Shown here: piece after piece, positions 6,021-16,400 of the stretch
Position numbering within the stretch: position 1 is the first letter of the stretch
Layout of the letters: every line of letters begins with the position of its first letter
NCBI GenBank assembly: GCA_003132905.1
Contig: PKZC01000130.1
Location: 7,327 to 58,627 of the forward strand
Reading direction: 5' to 3'
DNA length: 51,301 bases
DNA from: Bryobacterales bacterium
GTDB taxonomy: Bacteria > Acidobacteriota > Terriglobia > Bryobacterales > Bryobacteraceae
The notes under the pieces: model-generated
What the model saw: only the letters and a program-made list of their open reading frames with translations
Told to the model about the DNA's origin: nothing
Database searches by the model: none
Program-made: the position numbers and the translations under genes

Positions 6021-6146
6021 GCGGGAGCGAATCTCAAAAAGGAGAAGTGGAACACGAAGGACGTTTGATTCACGCAACGCTCCCGCAAGCCTGCCGACCC
6101 CTTGCGGAAGCCATTGCGTGCCTCGTGGTGACTGCGGGTCGGCAGG
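6021..6146. other. three interlocking inverted repeats (structured non-coding region)
   Basis: The gap between the leftward and rightward genes contains GCGGGAGCG (6021-6029) pairing with CGCTCCCGC (6078-6086); CCGCAAG (6083-6089) pairing with CTTGCGG (6101-6107); and CCTGCCGACCC (6090-6100) pairing with GGGTCGGCAGG (6136-6146). The first two stems share bases, and the third arm sits inside the loop of the second, so the stems are mutually exclusive in part. This could be an attenuator-like RNA, a small RNA or a bidirectional end signal. No U-tract follows, so a simple intrinsic terminator is unlikely. Confidence 0.5.
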
Positions 6147-6189
6147 TTCATAGCGCGACCCCTCGCAAGGGCGCAAAAGGATAGGGAAA

Positions 6190-6624
6190 ATGAACATCAA
6201 GACGATTTTTCTGCTTAGTTTTATTGCTTTTGCTGGCAGCGTAAGTGCCGACAAACAATTGCATCAATTTAATCACTGCACTTACGCTGGCGGTTCCGGG
6301 AACGTGCCTCACCTGTTCGATATTTCCGAGGTTTACTCGTGCGACGAAGGAAAGATCGAGATTGCCGGACAAACGAGACAGACAATCGAATATGGCCACG
6401 TCTACTCCACCGAACTGGGAAGGCCAAGTCGTGAACAGCCGCACGTAGCAACTGATTACGATTACAAATCTAATAAGTGGTGCGCTACGCCCACGCCTTG
6501 GGATAAAAACCAAAAAGAGCGTTGCGGGGACAAGCCGACAACTTGCTGGGATGGAAAGCCGGCGACGTGGGACCCCAACTGGCGAGGGTACAGTTGCATA
6601 ACTCCGGACCACAATGGAAAGTGA
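6190..6624 (+). CDS. hypothetical exported Cys-containing protein
   Basis: The 144-residue product begins MNIKTIFLLSFIAFAGSVSA with a probable cleavage after VSA. The mature part is hydrophilic and aromatic, with six cysteines (HCTYAGG, YSCDEGK, KWCATPTPW, RCGDKP, TCWDGKP, YSCITP), which suggests disulfides in the periplasm or outside. A purine-rich AAGGATAGGG lies just before the ATG. It is the first gene of a short rightward cluster opposite to the late genes, a position typical of phage 'moron' genes. No family recognised. Confidence 0.7.
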   Translation: MNIKTIFLLSFIAFAGSVSADKQLHQFNHCTYAGGSGNVPHLFDISEVYSCDEGKIEIAGQTRQTIEYGHVYSTELGRPSREQPHVATDYDYKSNKWCATPTPWDKNQKERCGDKPTTCWDGKPATWDPNWRGYSCITPDHNGK

Positions 6625-6630
6625 GTTCCC

Positions 6631-6667
6631 CGAGATTGATCTCGCCCCTCGCCATCCTCTTCGGAGG
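6631..6667 (+). other. two small hairpins after exported-protein gene
   Basis: Just after the stop at 6624 come CGAGA-TTGA-TCTCG (6631-6644) and CCTC-TTCG-GAGG (6656-6667), the latter a UUCG tetraloop closed by C-G. There is no T-run behind either, so they may stabilise the 3' end of a processed transcript or partially terminate. Confidence 0.35.
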
Positions 6668-6732
6668 CGAGCGTGCAGGCGGCCACGGATCGAGGTTGCT
6701 CCTCGGTCAGCCGCCAGAAGAAAGGAAGGAAG

Positions 6733-6984
6733 ATGCGCTACGCGTTTCCCGGATTGTCTAAGCACCAACGGAAGATTCTCGACCAGTTGGGCAGCGGCAA
6801 TTCCAATCTCGCTAGTGTGTTCCCATCCAAGGAGGCTATCGCTGATCTTCTGAGGCGTGGATTGATTATCGAATTGGGCGCGGACACTTTGGGTAAGGGC
6901 TGGAGCGCCGTTCGTGTCCCGGTGTACGAAATGCCAACGCCGGTTCACATAAAATGGTGCGAATGGTGCGCCAAGCAGGAATAA
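6733..6984 (+). CDS. hypothetical protein, winged-helix-like
   Basis: The 83-residue product starts MRYAFPGLSKHQRKILDQLG; an AAGGAAG motif lies immediately before the ATG, which is preferred over the GTG at 6673. It contains FPSKEAIADLLRRGLIIELG, helix plus turn resembling a winged helix, and ends with two Cys in WCEWCAKQE. Second gene of the rightward cluster. No family recognised. Confidence 0.6.
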   Translation: MRYAFPGLSKHQRKILDQLGSGNSNLASVFPSKEAIADLLRRGLIIELGADTLGKGWSAVRVPVYEMPTPVHIKWCEWCAKQE

Positions 6985-6993
6985 GGAGAGAGG

Positions 6994-7161
6994 ATGCCAG
7001 TATTGATATTGCAGTCGTTCTGGGTCGTCATGATTACTCAAGTTAAGAACCCTGAAATTAGACTCTTTGCCGCTGTCATGCAGCCTGCGATTTGGCTGTA
7101 CATATTCGCCGCCAACTGGAAGAGAGCAACCGCGCTCGATAAAGAATGGGAGGGCCGCTGA
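6994..7161 (+). CDS. small membrane-associated protein
   Basis: A 55-residue product (MPVLILQSFWVVMITQVKNP...) with a hydrophobic N-terminus and a second hydrophobic patch (LFAAVMQPAIWLYIFAAN) followed by a charged tail (KRATALDKEWEGR). A strong ATAAGGAGAGAGG ribosome site precedes the ATG. Two short membrane passes are possible. Third gene of the rightward cluster. Confidence 0.6.
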   Translation: MPVLILQSFWVVMITQVKNPEIRLFAAVMQPAIWLYIFAANWKRATALDKEWEGR

Positions 7162-7162
7162 C

Positions 7163-7285
7163 ATGTCCTCTCTCATTCGTTGCCTCATCGCCCTATTTCG
7201 CCCCGCTCCGTCGCGCTGTTGGGGCTGCGCCGCACCAGGGAGGATCGACAAGTGCCCGATTTGCGTCGCGCCCGGCACTAACTGA
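7163..7285 (+). CDS. tiny zinc-ribbon-like protein
   Basis: A 40-residue product (MSSLIRCLIALFRPAPSRCW...) with two CxxC pairs, CWGC and CPIC, separated by nine residues, as in small zinc ribbons. GGAGG lies 9 nt upstream of the ATG and the gene begins one base after the previous stop. Fourth and last gene of the rightward cluster, convergent with the late operon. Confidence 0.5.
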   Translation: MSSLIRCLIALFRPAPSRCWGCAAPGRIDKCPICVAPGTN

Positions 7286-7352
7286 TTGTGAAATAAAGGG
7301 TTCCTTGCTAAACAGCCCCCAAATCGCCACTTTCGCGCCCGCCGCATAGGCA

Positions 7353-7685
7353 TTAATAAAACACCAAAGATCCTTTCGGAATCTCGAAGCCAGGACGCAG
7401 GCACTTCAACTTTCCATCCACCCGCGCTTTAAGTTCGTGGCTTTTGCAGCGCGGACCGGCCAAACATTCCGGGGTTCCCCACATATCGCACGGATTGAGA
7501 TCATACGTATGATGACTGAGTGCATAGCCGTATTCCCAAGGCGCGGTAACTTTCCATGCATCAACTGCCTCATTGGATGAGGATAAGTTGTTGTACCAAC
7601 CGGTTCTTTCGTCCAGCAAATGGTCTTGCGGCTGTTGCGGTTGCCAATAAAGAGATAGGAGCACAAACAGAAAGGCGTAGCTCAT
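7353..7685 (-). CDS. hypothetical protein with N-terminal hydrophobic segment
   Basis: The 110-residue product starts MSYAFLFVLLSLYWQPQQPQ, a short hydrophobic segment that could be a signal peptide or anchor, followed by a polar domain with four cysteines (NPCDMWGTPECLAGPRCKSH, KLKCLRPG). Its ATG overlaps the stop of the 1252-residue gene (ATGA), which fixes the start; a longer ORF from 7943 is rejected for that reason. It is the last gene of the leftward late operon. Function unknown. Confidence 0.65.
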   Translation of the reverse strand: MSYAFLFVLLSLYWQPQQPQDHLLDERTGWYNNLSSSNEAVDAWKVTAPWEYGYALSHHTYDLNPCDMWGTPECLAGPRCKSHELKARVDGKLKCLRPGFEIPKGSLVFY

Positions 7686-10600
7686 TGTATTTGTGCCATC
7701 GTTTGAATATCGCTCGTGGCAATCGGGGTCAATGCGCTGTTGAGGTAGATCAGCCTGTACTGGACGGGAGCGATGTGTAAGTCCACTGGAATGGTCCCAG
7801 TGCCAGTCCCGATACTCACCGAGTTTATCTGCCCCTGTCCGGTCGGTGCGTTCATCGGAAACGGCGTGTAGGCATATTGAACGACAATAGAGGCGGCGTT
7901 CGTCACATCCGCGAGCCGTGCCGAGATCACAGGCGCACTCCACTCAGCCGTCGGGTTGCTCGCCGGGAACCTCAGATGCACCGTGCAGCCGGGGGCGCAG
8001 GTGATCGACTGCGGTGAGGTCGTGTAGGCGATGCTCGAAACCACGCAATCGAGATAGGTGCAATAGTCCTGGATGAAGGCCACACCGGAAGTGACGTAGG
8101 CCGCAACCGGGATAGTCATCGTGGTGGTCGCGTTCCAGAAGCTCTGGCAGATCACGTAGTTCCCACCCGCATCCCCACGCGCCGCGCACTCGAACCCGAT
8201 GCCGATATCTGGCGAGTTAAGAGAGGGCTTGAAGATCCAACTCGCCTTGGCTTCGGCTTGAAGGTTGGCGAGTCCAATGGCCCACCAGTCTTGTACCCAC
8301 TCACCGATCGCTCCATTGCCGATGCTGCCGGTGTAAGGGCCGAACTGTTCCGCGTTATTCGGAAAATCCGTCCAGTTGTTGTATTTGCTGTTCGCGCTGG
8401 ATGCGGCAGTGGAGAAAGCTCCGGCCCCGACGCCGGATGCGGTTCCGGTAGTCCCCCAGTTGAAGTATTGAGGATCGAACCCTATGACAGGGTAACTGCG
8501 GATGCCCGCCATGCGTAGGATTACAGCTTCGTTGACCGCCGCGTAGTGATAGACAGCGCCAGGGCTAGCGCCCATGTCGGATAAGCCGCGATGTGCCCAA
8601 TTATCGGGTGTGATGGTGGCTGTGCCAGATGTCGAAGTGCCGACTGGAATCAGAAAGAAGGCCGCTTGGAGATTGTTCGTACAGGGTGAATCACTAGCGT
8701 TGGTGAGCGGGTAATAGTAGGTGCCTGAGGCATCCCAGGCCGTGCCAGTTCCCGATATCGTGAAGGTCATGCCACGATGGGTAGCGATTACGCATCCATT
8801 TGCCGAATCGTCCATGCCCCATCTTTGACTGGTAGGACTGGAAAGAGACTGGATAATCAGACCGGAATAGTGGTCGCCGTTCTGAAAAGTTATAGTGCCC
8901 GCTGACGTGGAGGTGCTGACTATCACCGTACCGCGGTAGACGGTCAGTGTAGTTGAGGTTGGAGAACTGATTATTTTGTAATTCCCGTTGTCCCCGCTGG
9001 TGCTCATCACCGACAACGCAACGCGGGTAGTATTGGGAAGCGTGTTGCGAATTGAGTGATCGGCGCTGCACGTAATCGTGTTGCCGGTGAATGATGTGAC
9101 GGTGCAGGGGTAGCCCGCAAACGTATAGAAAGCCGAGAGCGCCGGGGTGTTCGGCATCAGGGAGGGTTTGCCGTCCTGGAACGAGGGAACGAAAAGTCTC
9201 TGAAAATTATCGCCGATATCTCCGGGAAGTGTGTATAGCGCCTCGGCTGATGGCTTGTAAAGCGTAACCGTGCTGCTCTCGTTGATGTACTGGTCAGTGT
9301 TGTCCGCCATGTTCGGATTGCCACCAGTGCTGAGGGTGGCGAGCGGGCTAGTGAGTGCCGGATTGGTCCAGGTGCCGATGGGCCGATTGCCTGTTACGCC
9401 AGAGCCCGTCATTTGATTCATCACTTGAGCGAAGGCGTTATAACGAGTGAAGTCAGTAGCACTCCCACCGCCTGGTGGAGTGTGGCAGCCATGGGCTAGC
9501 GGTTCGATGGTCAGGCCAGGGTCAGTGCTGTTGTTATAGGTTCCAGACGCCGCCGTGCTCGGGAAGCTGAATTGGGTGCTGCTGATGTTCGTCGCCGTGT
9601 AATACCCAGGCGTTGTGGGGCAAGCTGGAGTATTCAGCCCAGCGGTGGTTGCTCCCGTGATAGCAAATCCCAATGCGCTCATTGACCAACCGGGCCACGT
9701 CACAGTGCAGGTGGTGGTTCCGTTGCAGACGATGTTCGTTACGCCAGAGGTGAACGAGATCGGATTCGGAAAATAGGCACTCGTTCCCCATGTGGTCGAG
9801 AACTCATCGTAGCGCGAGGTGTAGACGTAGGAGCCAAAGCACTTGTTCGTGAGCGTTGGGGTGCAGGTATTTGCGTTTGCGAGCGTCTGCATGAGAATCG
9901 TTAGCGGTGGAATAGACCAAGTTCCAGCACCTTGAACTGATGGCCCGCGCGTCGTGTTATACATCTCGGTATCGCCGCGCCACCAGCTATCCATGATGCC
10001 ATGCAGATAGGAATTGCAGCCTTGCGCCGTAGCCTGCTGAGCCGTTGTGTAGGCTCCTTGCGCGGTGGTCCAGGTTCCTTGGGCGATGCTGGCAGGGAGC
10101 GAGTACTCCAGCTCAAACTCCAACGTGTTGTAGCCCGCCGCATTGTAATCCGCGCACCAGTTTGGATAAGTGTTGAAGGTTTGAGCATTGAAGAAGATCG
10201 AGGCGTGCCAGAAGGATGCGGTGGGGGAGTACGTACCGAGGATGCCACCACCCCGGCTGAGGTGTGCGATAGCGTTTGAGGCGTGGATGAATGCCCAGAC
10301 GAATCGAGTCGGCCCAGTCTCGTAAGTGCAGACCGACCCAACAGTCCCGGCAGCAGTGGCCGAAGACGCACTGGCCGTCCCCGCCGAATGCCAGATGTTA
10401 TAGCCAACATTGCAGCCCGAGCCACCTGTGATATAGAGAACGTCCCCCGCAAAGGCTGGCTGGAACGTGGCCGGAGAGTTTGGAAGGAGAGTAGTGGAAT
10501 TACCGGAGATATGAAACGTACCGGGGATGCTTTCCGGCATGATTGCGATCTGGACTGAGTTCGGCGCGGCCCCCACCGCTGTTACAAGGCCGGTCGTCTG

Positions 10601-11440
10601 GTTGACTGTGGCGACGGCGGAATTGAGAGAAAAGAATTGATAGTTTGGAGTCGAGACGGTCGAGCCGTCTCCATTGTATGTGGTAGCGCTGAGTGTGTAA
10701 GTTCCGACTGGCTGAAGGAATATTTCGTGAGCGCTAGCTACAGTAGCAACAGCAACCCCAGATCCGTTCTGGAAGGTGATAGCTTGCTGCCAGCCAAATA
10801 CATGGCTCTCACCACCGACCCCGAGCGCTCCCTCGATACGTATCAGGTGGCTGCCGTCGTAGTAGTTACGAGTGTCGATGGTCTCGGTTCCGCTGCAAGG
10901 GGTTGCGCCGCAAGCACCGTCCGAGATAACATTCTGCCCATCGATAAACACGTTGGTCGTGTAAGCCATGTAGGTTGGGAGGGTGCCAGATGGGACGACG
11001 GTGAATGAGATCGTCCCCGAACAGTTCGTTGTGCAGGCCGGCGTTACGGTGACGTTCCCGTTGTAACTGGCACTCCCGTTTGAAAGCGTGCTGGTATTGG
11101 CAAGGGTGAAGGCGACTGCTGCACTGGTGGCTATCGTAGCGCCCGTAGCATCGTAGGCGACCGCGACGACCGAGTGCCCTCCGTTCGCATCATCGAAGAT
11201 ATTCTGGTGGAGGGTGTAATTGGTCGCCGCGTAGGCCATCCCGAGCGGCATGGGATCGCTGTCCACGAAGTAGCCGATTCCGAAGAGAGATGGACACGTC
11301 GTTTGGCTTGTTGCAAAAGTGAAACTCCGAGATTGCGAAGTTCCACTGATCGTTTGGCTCGCGGTTGGTGATGTGATAGCGATCGAACAGGCCGCATGAA
11401 GCGATGCGGCGCAGGCGAGGGCAAGGAGTAGTTTTCTCAT
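7682..11440 (-). CDS. very large exported fibre-like protein with Ig-like domain
   Basis: The 1252-residue protein starts with a clear signal peptide (MRKLLLALACAASLHA|ACS). Around residues 265-310 a Big_2-type bacterial Ig-like pattern is visible (SAVATVNQTTGLVTAVGAAP). The middle resembles a large catalytic or carbohydrate-binding fold rich in Trp and Tyr (FVWAFIHASNAIAHLSRGGG, LHGIMDSWWRGDTEM, YVYTSRYDEFSTTWG) and may be a glycoside-hydrolase-like barrel, though no family is certain. The rest is Ser/Thr/Gly-rich beta structure with many paired cysteines. It sits in the fibre/tailspike block and its ATG overlaps the preceding stop. A receptor-binding or surface-glycan-degrading role is inferred. 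Confidence 0.7.
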   Translation of the reverse strand: MRKLLLALACAASLHAACSIAITSPTASQTISGTSQSRSFTFATSQTTCPSLFGIGYFVDSDPMPLGMAYAATNYTLHQNIFDDANGGHSVVAVAYDATGATIATSAAVAFTLANTSTLSNGSASYNGNVTVTPACTTNCSGTISFTVVPSGTLPTYMAYTTNVFIDGQNVISDGACGATPCSGTETIDTRNYYDGSHLIRIEGALGVGGESHVFGWQQAITFQNGSGVAVATVASAHEIFLQPVGTYTLSATTYNGDGSTVSTPNYQFFSLNSAVATVNQTTGLVTAVGAAPNSVQIAIMPESIPGTFHISGNSTTLLPNSPATFQPAFAGDVLYITGGSGCNVGYNIWHSAGTASASSATAAGTVGSVCTYETGPTRFVWAFIHASNAIAHLSRGGGILGTYSPTASFWHASIFFNAQTFNTYPNWCADYNAAGYNTLEFELEYSLPASIAQGTWTTAQGAYTTAQQATAQGCNSYLHGIMDSWWRGDTEMYNTTRGPSVQGAGTWSIPPLTILMQTLANANTCTPTLTNKCFGSYVYTSRYDEFSTTWGTSAYFPNPISFTSGVTNIVCNGTTTCTVTWPGWSMSALGFAITGATTAGLNTPACPTTPGYYTATNISSTQFSFPSTAASGTYNNSTDPGLTIEPLAHGCHTPPGGGSATDFTRYNAFAQVMNQMTGSGVTGNRPIGTWTNPALTSPLATLSTGGNPNMADNTDQYINESSTVTLYKPSAEALYTLPGDIGDNFQRLFVPSFQDGKPSLMPNTPALSAFYTFAGYPCTVTSFTGNTITCSADHSIRNTLPNTTRVALSVMSTSGDNGNYKIISSPTSTTLTVYRGTVIVSTSTSAGTITFQNGDHYSGLIIQSLSSPTSQRWGMDDSANGCVIATHRGMTFTISGTGTAWDASGTYYYPLTNASDSPCTNNLQAAFFLIPVGTSTSGTATITPDNWAHRGLSDMGASPGAVYHYAAVNEAVILRMAGIRSYPVIGFDPQYFNWGTTGTASGVGAGAFSTAASSANSKYNNWTDFPNNAEQFGPYTGSIGNGAIGEWVQDWWAIGLANLQAEAKASWIFKPSLNSPDIGIGFECAARGDAGGNYVICQSFWNATTTMTIPVAAYVTSGVAFIQDYCTYLDCVVSSIAYTTSPQSITCAPGCTVHLRFPASNPTAEWSAPVISARLADVTNAASIVVQYAYTPFPMNAPTGQGQINSVSIGTGTGTIPVDLHIAPVQYRLIYLNSALTPIATSDIQTMAQIQ

Positions 11441-13455
11441 TGGATTGGGTATCCTACCGCTCCGGCGGTGGCAGCAAGATGCTGGAACGCGCCCATATCG
11501 ACAGCGCTCGTCTGGGTCAGACCGGGAAGATTGAGTGGTGATCCAGCACCACGGCAGGCCGCGCCGCCGCCCGCCAGATTGTTGAGCGTGAAGTCGCCCG
11601 AGCCGGGATTGTTCAGCACTTGGGCCGTGGCCGCCACGTCAAACTTATTCACGTAGGGTGACCCGCCATCGACGGCGTTCACTGTGGTGTCGTCCAAGTT
11701 GTGGCGGTTGCCAGAAGCATTGGAGTAGTAGCAGTTACCGTCCCACATCCAGTTGGCGGCGAAAGCGGACTGCGTAGCGTCTGAGCCCCAAGCGGTCATG
11801 TTGGAGATTACGTTGTTCTTGTACAACGAGGCTCGGAGCCCATCCTGAAGGTGCGCGAAGTCGGTGCAAGCATACCCGGTGTTCTGAGTGATCGTTTGCT
11901 GATTGCCGTTCGTTACGATTATGCAATGCCCAGTGATATTCGATAACACGTTTCCCGTAAACACCACGTTGGCCGTTCCGAAAAGAATGCCGTAGCCGCT
12001 CGTGAAATCGTGGATGTAGTTGTAAGTTATGGTGGAGGCCCCACCCGGATTGATCGCTGGGTTTCCGGAGCCGCCGTTGAAAGACGTGACTTCGCTGTAT
12101 GCCAGCAGGCCTAAGAAACTTAGTTGGATAGCTCCAGAAGTGCTTTTACAGTTGGTTGATTTCAGATTGTAAAAGACTACATAAGAACCCGTGCCGTGCA
12201 GTGACTGAGAGCCAGTAAGCGAGTTACAGTCCAAAATAAAGTTGTCCACTTCCCACCCGTTGCCAGTCATGGCTAAAATGTCAATATTGGGGTTGGTTGT
12301 CGCCTGGATGGTCGGACACGCAGGGGACGCGGCAGAGCACGCCTGGGCGATATCCCCTCGCGTGGTGTGGTAGCCGATTAGTTTGCTGAGCGGGACGGTG
12401 TTGGAGGGGGTGACTGATTGGTTGCAGGTTATTGTGGCTGTCGGCGCGTAAGGGGTGGCGTTGTACTGAACGAAGATTTTGTTGCTGCCAATCGCCGCCT
12501 GAGCCGCGCAAGCTCCAGCCACCGTGGCTAACGCTCCGCCGATGTTCATCGTGGCTAGAGTCACGACAGCTCCTGGAGAACGGTCAAGGGTGATAGTGGT
12601 CGCGGAGGCATAGGTCGCCACATAGCAATTGCTGGTGGTCACCGTGCCGCCCGTGCCGCCCGCGAGATAGATGCAATTGCCGGTGATATCGGCGGTAAAT
12701 GCCGCCGTCGCCGAAGTCGCCGTGAATCCGCCCGTCGTGGTGGTAGTGAGATCCGTGGTCGAAATGTTGTTCGTCGCGTTGCCGCAATTCGTGCAGGACG
12801 TTGCGTTCTTGTTGTTGTTCTGCGAGTAATCCACGCCGGGGTAGAACGAAAACGTTCCGTTCGCGCTGGAGATGACCGCTGGTGAATGATCGAGAACCGC
12901 AGCGCCGGAAGAGATAGAAAGGATCTGATACCAACCGAGGTTGAACAGGAGAGTTGCATACCCCGTGATCGGAGACGAGCAGCCGGTTGAGGTGAAGGTT
13001 AGAGCAGGGGGAGCGGTGTAATCGGTGCCGCCTGAATTCGTCAGCGTGTACCCGGTTACCACGCCGCCCGCTACTGTCAAAGTTGCCGTTGCTGTCGTGC
13101 CGCTGCCTGCCGCGATGGCCACCGTGGGCGACGTGCAACTCCCGACCCCATTGCCTACGATAGTGATTGATCCAACCGGAGACCCTGAGACCGTCAGCCA
13201 TTTGAAGGCATCGCCAGACACGAAGGAACCGCGAGTCGCGCTGGTGACCTTTGTGTTTAATGTGCCGTCCACGGTGAGATCCGACGCGGCAGATACCGTG
13301 GGAGTTCCGGTGCCGGCCACGAAGCCTCCGCTGGAAACGTCAGACCCTGGTTGCCTCACCTCCCAAACCGTGTTCGCCGGGATCGCCGCACTGAGGTCAA
13401 CCTGCGAGAAAACCAGAAGCCAGATGGCGAGCGAAACTTTGATTGCGTTTTTCAT
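11437..13455 (-). CDS. exported parallel beta-helix protein (tailspike/fibre-like)
   Basis: The 672-residue product starts MKNAIKVSLAIWLLVFSQVD with likely cleavage after LSA. The start at 13455 has AGGAG 5-6 nt upstream; an in-frame ATG at 13536 would run into the previous gene. Residues about 440-580 show repeating 'N.I..N' and 'G..I..GN..V' turns (ITYNYIHDFTSGYGILFG, NVVFTGNVLSNITGHCII) typical of right-handed parallel beta-helices of phage tailspikes, pectate lyases and polysaccharide-degrading proteins. The N-terminal third is Thr/Gly-rich. Likely a surface-glycan-binding or depolymerising protein; catalytic residues cannot be assigned. Confidence 0.75.
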   Translation of the reverse strand: MKNAIKVSLAIWLLVFSQVDLSAAIPANTVWEVRQPGSDVSSGGFVAGTGTPTVSAASDLTVDGTLNTKVTSATRGSFVSGDAFKWLTVSGSPVGSITIVGNGVGSCTSPTVAIAAGSGTTATATLTVAGGVVTGYTLTNSGGTDYTAPPALTFTSTGCSSPITGYATLLFNLGWYQILSISSGAAVLDHSPAVISSANGTFSFYPGVDYSQNNNKNATSCTNCGNATNNISTTDLTTTTTGGFTATSATAAFTADITGNCIYLAGGTGGTVTTSNCYVATYASATTITLDRSPGAVVTLATMNIGGALATVAGACAAQAAIGSNKIFVQYNATPYAPTATITCNQSVTPSNTVPLSKLIGYHTTRGDIAQACSAASPACPTIQATTNPNIDILAMTGNGWEVDNFILDCNSLTGSQSLHGTGSYVVFYNLKSTNCKSTSGAIQLSFLGLLAYSEVTSFNGGSGNPAINPGGASTITYNYIHDFTSGYGILFGTANVVFTGNVLSNITGHCIIVTNGNQQTITQNTGYACTDFAHLQDGLRASLYKNNVISNMTAWGSDATQSAFAANWMWDGNCYYSNASGNRHNLDDTTVNAVDGGSPYVNKFDVAATAQVLNNPGSGDFTLNNLAGGGAACRGAGSPLNLPGLTQTSAVDMGAFQHLAATAGAVGYPIQ

Positions 13456-13463
13456 GATGGCTC

Positions 13464-16400
13464 CTAGTTTGTAGCCGCCACTACAAGGTAAACATCGGCC
13501 CATGTGACGGAGGCAGGGCTCGAAAGCTGCACACAATATTCCGTCCCAGCCGTTACGCTGGTCACCCAGCTAGTGAGGTTGGCGAACGTCGCGGTCACGG
13601 CGGATGACAGCACCGGAGCCGTCCCACCACCCGTCACATCCGTGTATCCCGAGTACCCGGCACTTCCGGTGTAAGACGTGAACGCCACCGAGCGAACTCC
13701 GAAGGTCGCCGAGCCGGACACGTCGGCGTCGATGTACCAGGCGTTGATAGTTCCTGCATACGGTGTACGCTCACAACGAACGGTAGTCCCGGAAAGTGCA
13801 GAACCGGAGCCGTCGAAATGGAAAGCGATAGTGCGATTGATTGTCGCTGCGCCCAACTGGCCACTTGAATTGGTGCCGACGAGATTGGCAGAGGTAAGGC
13901 TAGCCAAAGCTACCGTGCCTGTCACCGCCAGCGCGTTCGATCCGATGGTTGCGCCGCCGAGGGCGAGAGAGGTGCCGCTAGCCACGCCGAGCGTTGGGGT
14001 AACAAAGACCGGGCTGGTGACTAAGGCCAGAACCGTCCCGCTTCCTGAGGTTGTGTAGGACGTTCCCCAAACCGAACCTGTGGAATTGGGGATGCCTGCA
14101 CCAGGGTAAACCATGGTGGCGTAGTGAGGAACGTTGAGCGTATTCGTGCTCTGAGTCCAGGTAGCGGAGCCGGTCGTGGCGAATGTGGTGAGCGTGATCG
14201 GAAGGTTGGTCAGGTTGGAAGCGTTGCCACTCGCCGGAGTGCCGAGCGCGCCGCCGCTGACCAATTCTGTACCAGCCGCAAGCGTGTAAGTGCCAGTGGC
14301 TGGGATTGCGATAGTCGGATTGAAAGCGCCAGTGAACGCGACATTTCCAGAAAGCGTCAGGGTGAATCCGGTATTCGCAACGCCTGTGCCACCATTTGCG
14401 CCGGGAACTACGGAAAAGCTCGTGGTAGGAGCTGACCCCGCGCCGCCGCCGAGCACGAACTGACCCGAACCAAGAGCGCCCGACGATGATTCCTGCGTTG
14501 CGGAATTGAAGAACGGAATACCGCCGGACGTTACCGTACCGGCTACAGTTACAGGGAATGACGGCGTTCCACTACTGCTGCTCGTGCCACAAGACAACAG
14601 ATGGGTGGACGTGCTGTAGTTGAGATGGTTGCCGCCCGAGTCCAAACAGCCGGGGAGAGTCACAGCAGCGGGATCTACGGAAGAGCCCTGACCTTGGAGA
14701 AGAGTGTCAACGGCCAATGAGAGCGGAGTAAAGTTAGCCGTTCCTTCTGCAATCAAAAGGCTATGAGCGGTAGGACTAGACAATCCAGTGCCACCCGAAA
14801 ACGTGGAAATCATCGAGGCTTGCGTCCCTCCCCATAACTGGATAGTGAAGGTCGCCCCTGCGGAAGCTCCCGTTACAGCACGACCAATAATAGGCTCGGT
14901 AGAGCCCAAGTTAGCCGGGTCCACCTGTCCAGAATCACGGCAACGACCTGCTGTGTTGCCTACAATGATGAGATGATTTGCCGTTACTGTATTATCGGCA
15001 ACGCAAAGTGACTTGCCGATGAAAGCTACTTCTACGTTCCCAGAACCTGCACTAGTAACAGCGATGCCCGCTGCGATCGTGTCTCCCGACGCTGGTAAGA
15101 TGACCAGACCAGGATTGCTTGAATCTTGTTTCACGAGAAGATTCGCGGTGACGCCACCCGCTCCTACGCCATATGTTTGCGACAGGTAGGAGGAGCCGAG
15201 AGAAGCGGGAGTGGAGAAGGAACCGCCAGCCGCAGCCCAAGTACCATCGCCGCGCCAGAACGTGCTGCTCGATGCGCTTGTTCCTGAGTTTAAGTTGGTA
15301 ACAGGCAGATTGCCGCTAACGTCCGCTGTCAGGCTCACCGCCGAACTGGTGACGGTCTGTGTCGATCCTGCAAAGTGCGCAATGCCGGCTCCAGGCGTGG
15401 TCGCATTGACCACTGTAGCCGCAAGGCTCGTGAGGGCGATCGGCGTGCTGAACGTCTGGATGCCCGTGAAGGTTTGAGCCGCATCGGTGCGCGCCATTGT
15501 CGAAGAGGTGGTAGGCGTCGTGATGGTGGTGCTAGCCTGTTGCGCAAAGGTTGTATTGAAAGCGCCGGTTGTGACCAGATTTCCAGCCAGCGTGATCGTG
15601 AACGCGCCGTTGTTGACCCCGGTGCCGCCGTGCGTCCCTGTGAGCGGGTCGGCAAGCGTAGTCCCCCATGATGCGCCGCCTGTGACAATGGCAAAGCCAG
15701 TGCCCGATGGGTAGGTCATGCTGCCGCCACCACTAATACCGGAGAAAAGATCAAGCCAAACCGTCCCGTTGTAAAATACTGGAAATGGCTGATTCGCTGT
15801 GATCGTAGTACCTGGGTCGGTAGCCCCATCGATTTGCTTGATAGATTTTATGCCCGTACCGCAGAAGTTCAGAGATGCCGTGGTGCTTGATGAAGTGTCC
15901 ACAGAGATCCAGGCCCGAGCGCCCGCCTGGAGAGCAAAGGTGGAACAGCCTGCGGTCGGAGCAGCCACGTAGCCGGTCGTCCCGGTTGTCGATAAACCGA
16001 CATCGTTATTACCTTCCAGTAGATTGGTGATGGTCGGAACATAGGCGGAATTAACGGCGGGAGTGCAGTCAACACGCGTCGAACCGGGGTCGTCCACGCA
16101 AGCCTGATTGATTCCGGAACCGCTTATAAAATTTAGAGTTGTGCGAGATCCGGCTGTCGTCCCGCCAACTTGAATCGCGATGTTTGTGCCTGCTGGCGCC
16201 CACTTCCAACCGACCGTTTGCGTCGAATCCGCTGTTACTACATAAGTGTTAGTGCCGACCCCGACGCGCACGGGCACTGTGCTAAAGGAAAGAATGTCGC
16301 CTTTGGTGGTGAGTAGGCTGCTGCCCGTACAAGTTTCTACTCCCGCCGGGCTCAGAGAGCACAGAGCACCGGCCTTGCTGTAGAACTTGGTGGCACCAGC

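Noticed and set aside
5994..6254. Leftward ORFs across the inverted-repeat region
   Set aside because: No ribosome site, no coupling, and they run through the structured repeats and the signal peptide of a rightward gene.
6148..7404. Leftward ORF of 418 codons
   Set aside because: Runs antisense through four rightward genes with good ribosome sites; composition (Arg/Ser/Pro-rich) is that of a shadow frame.
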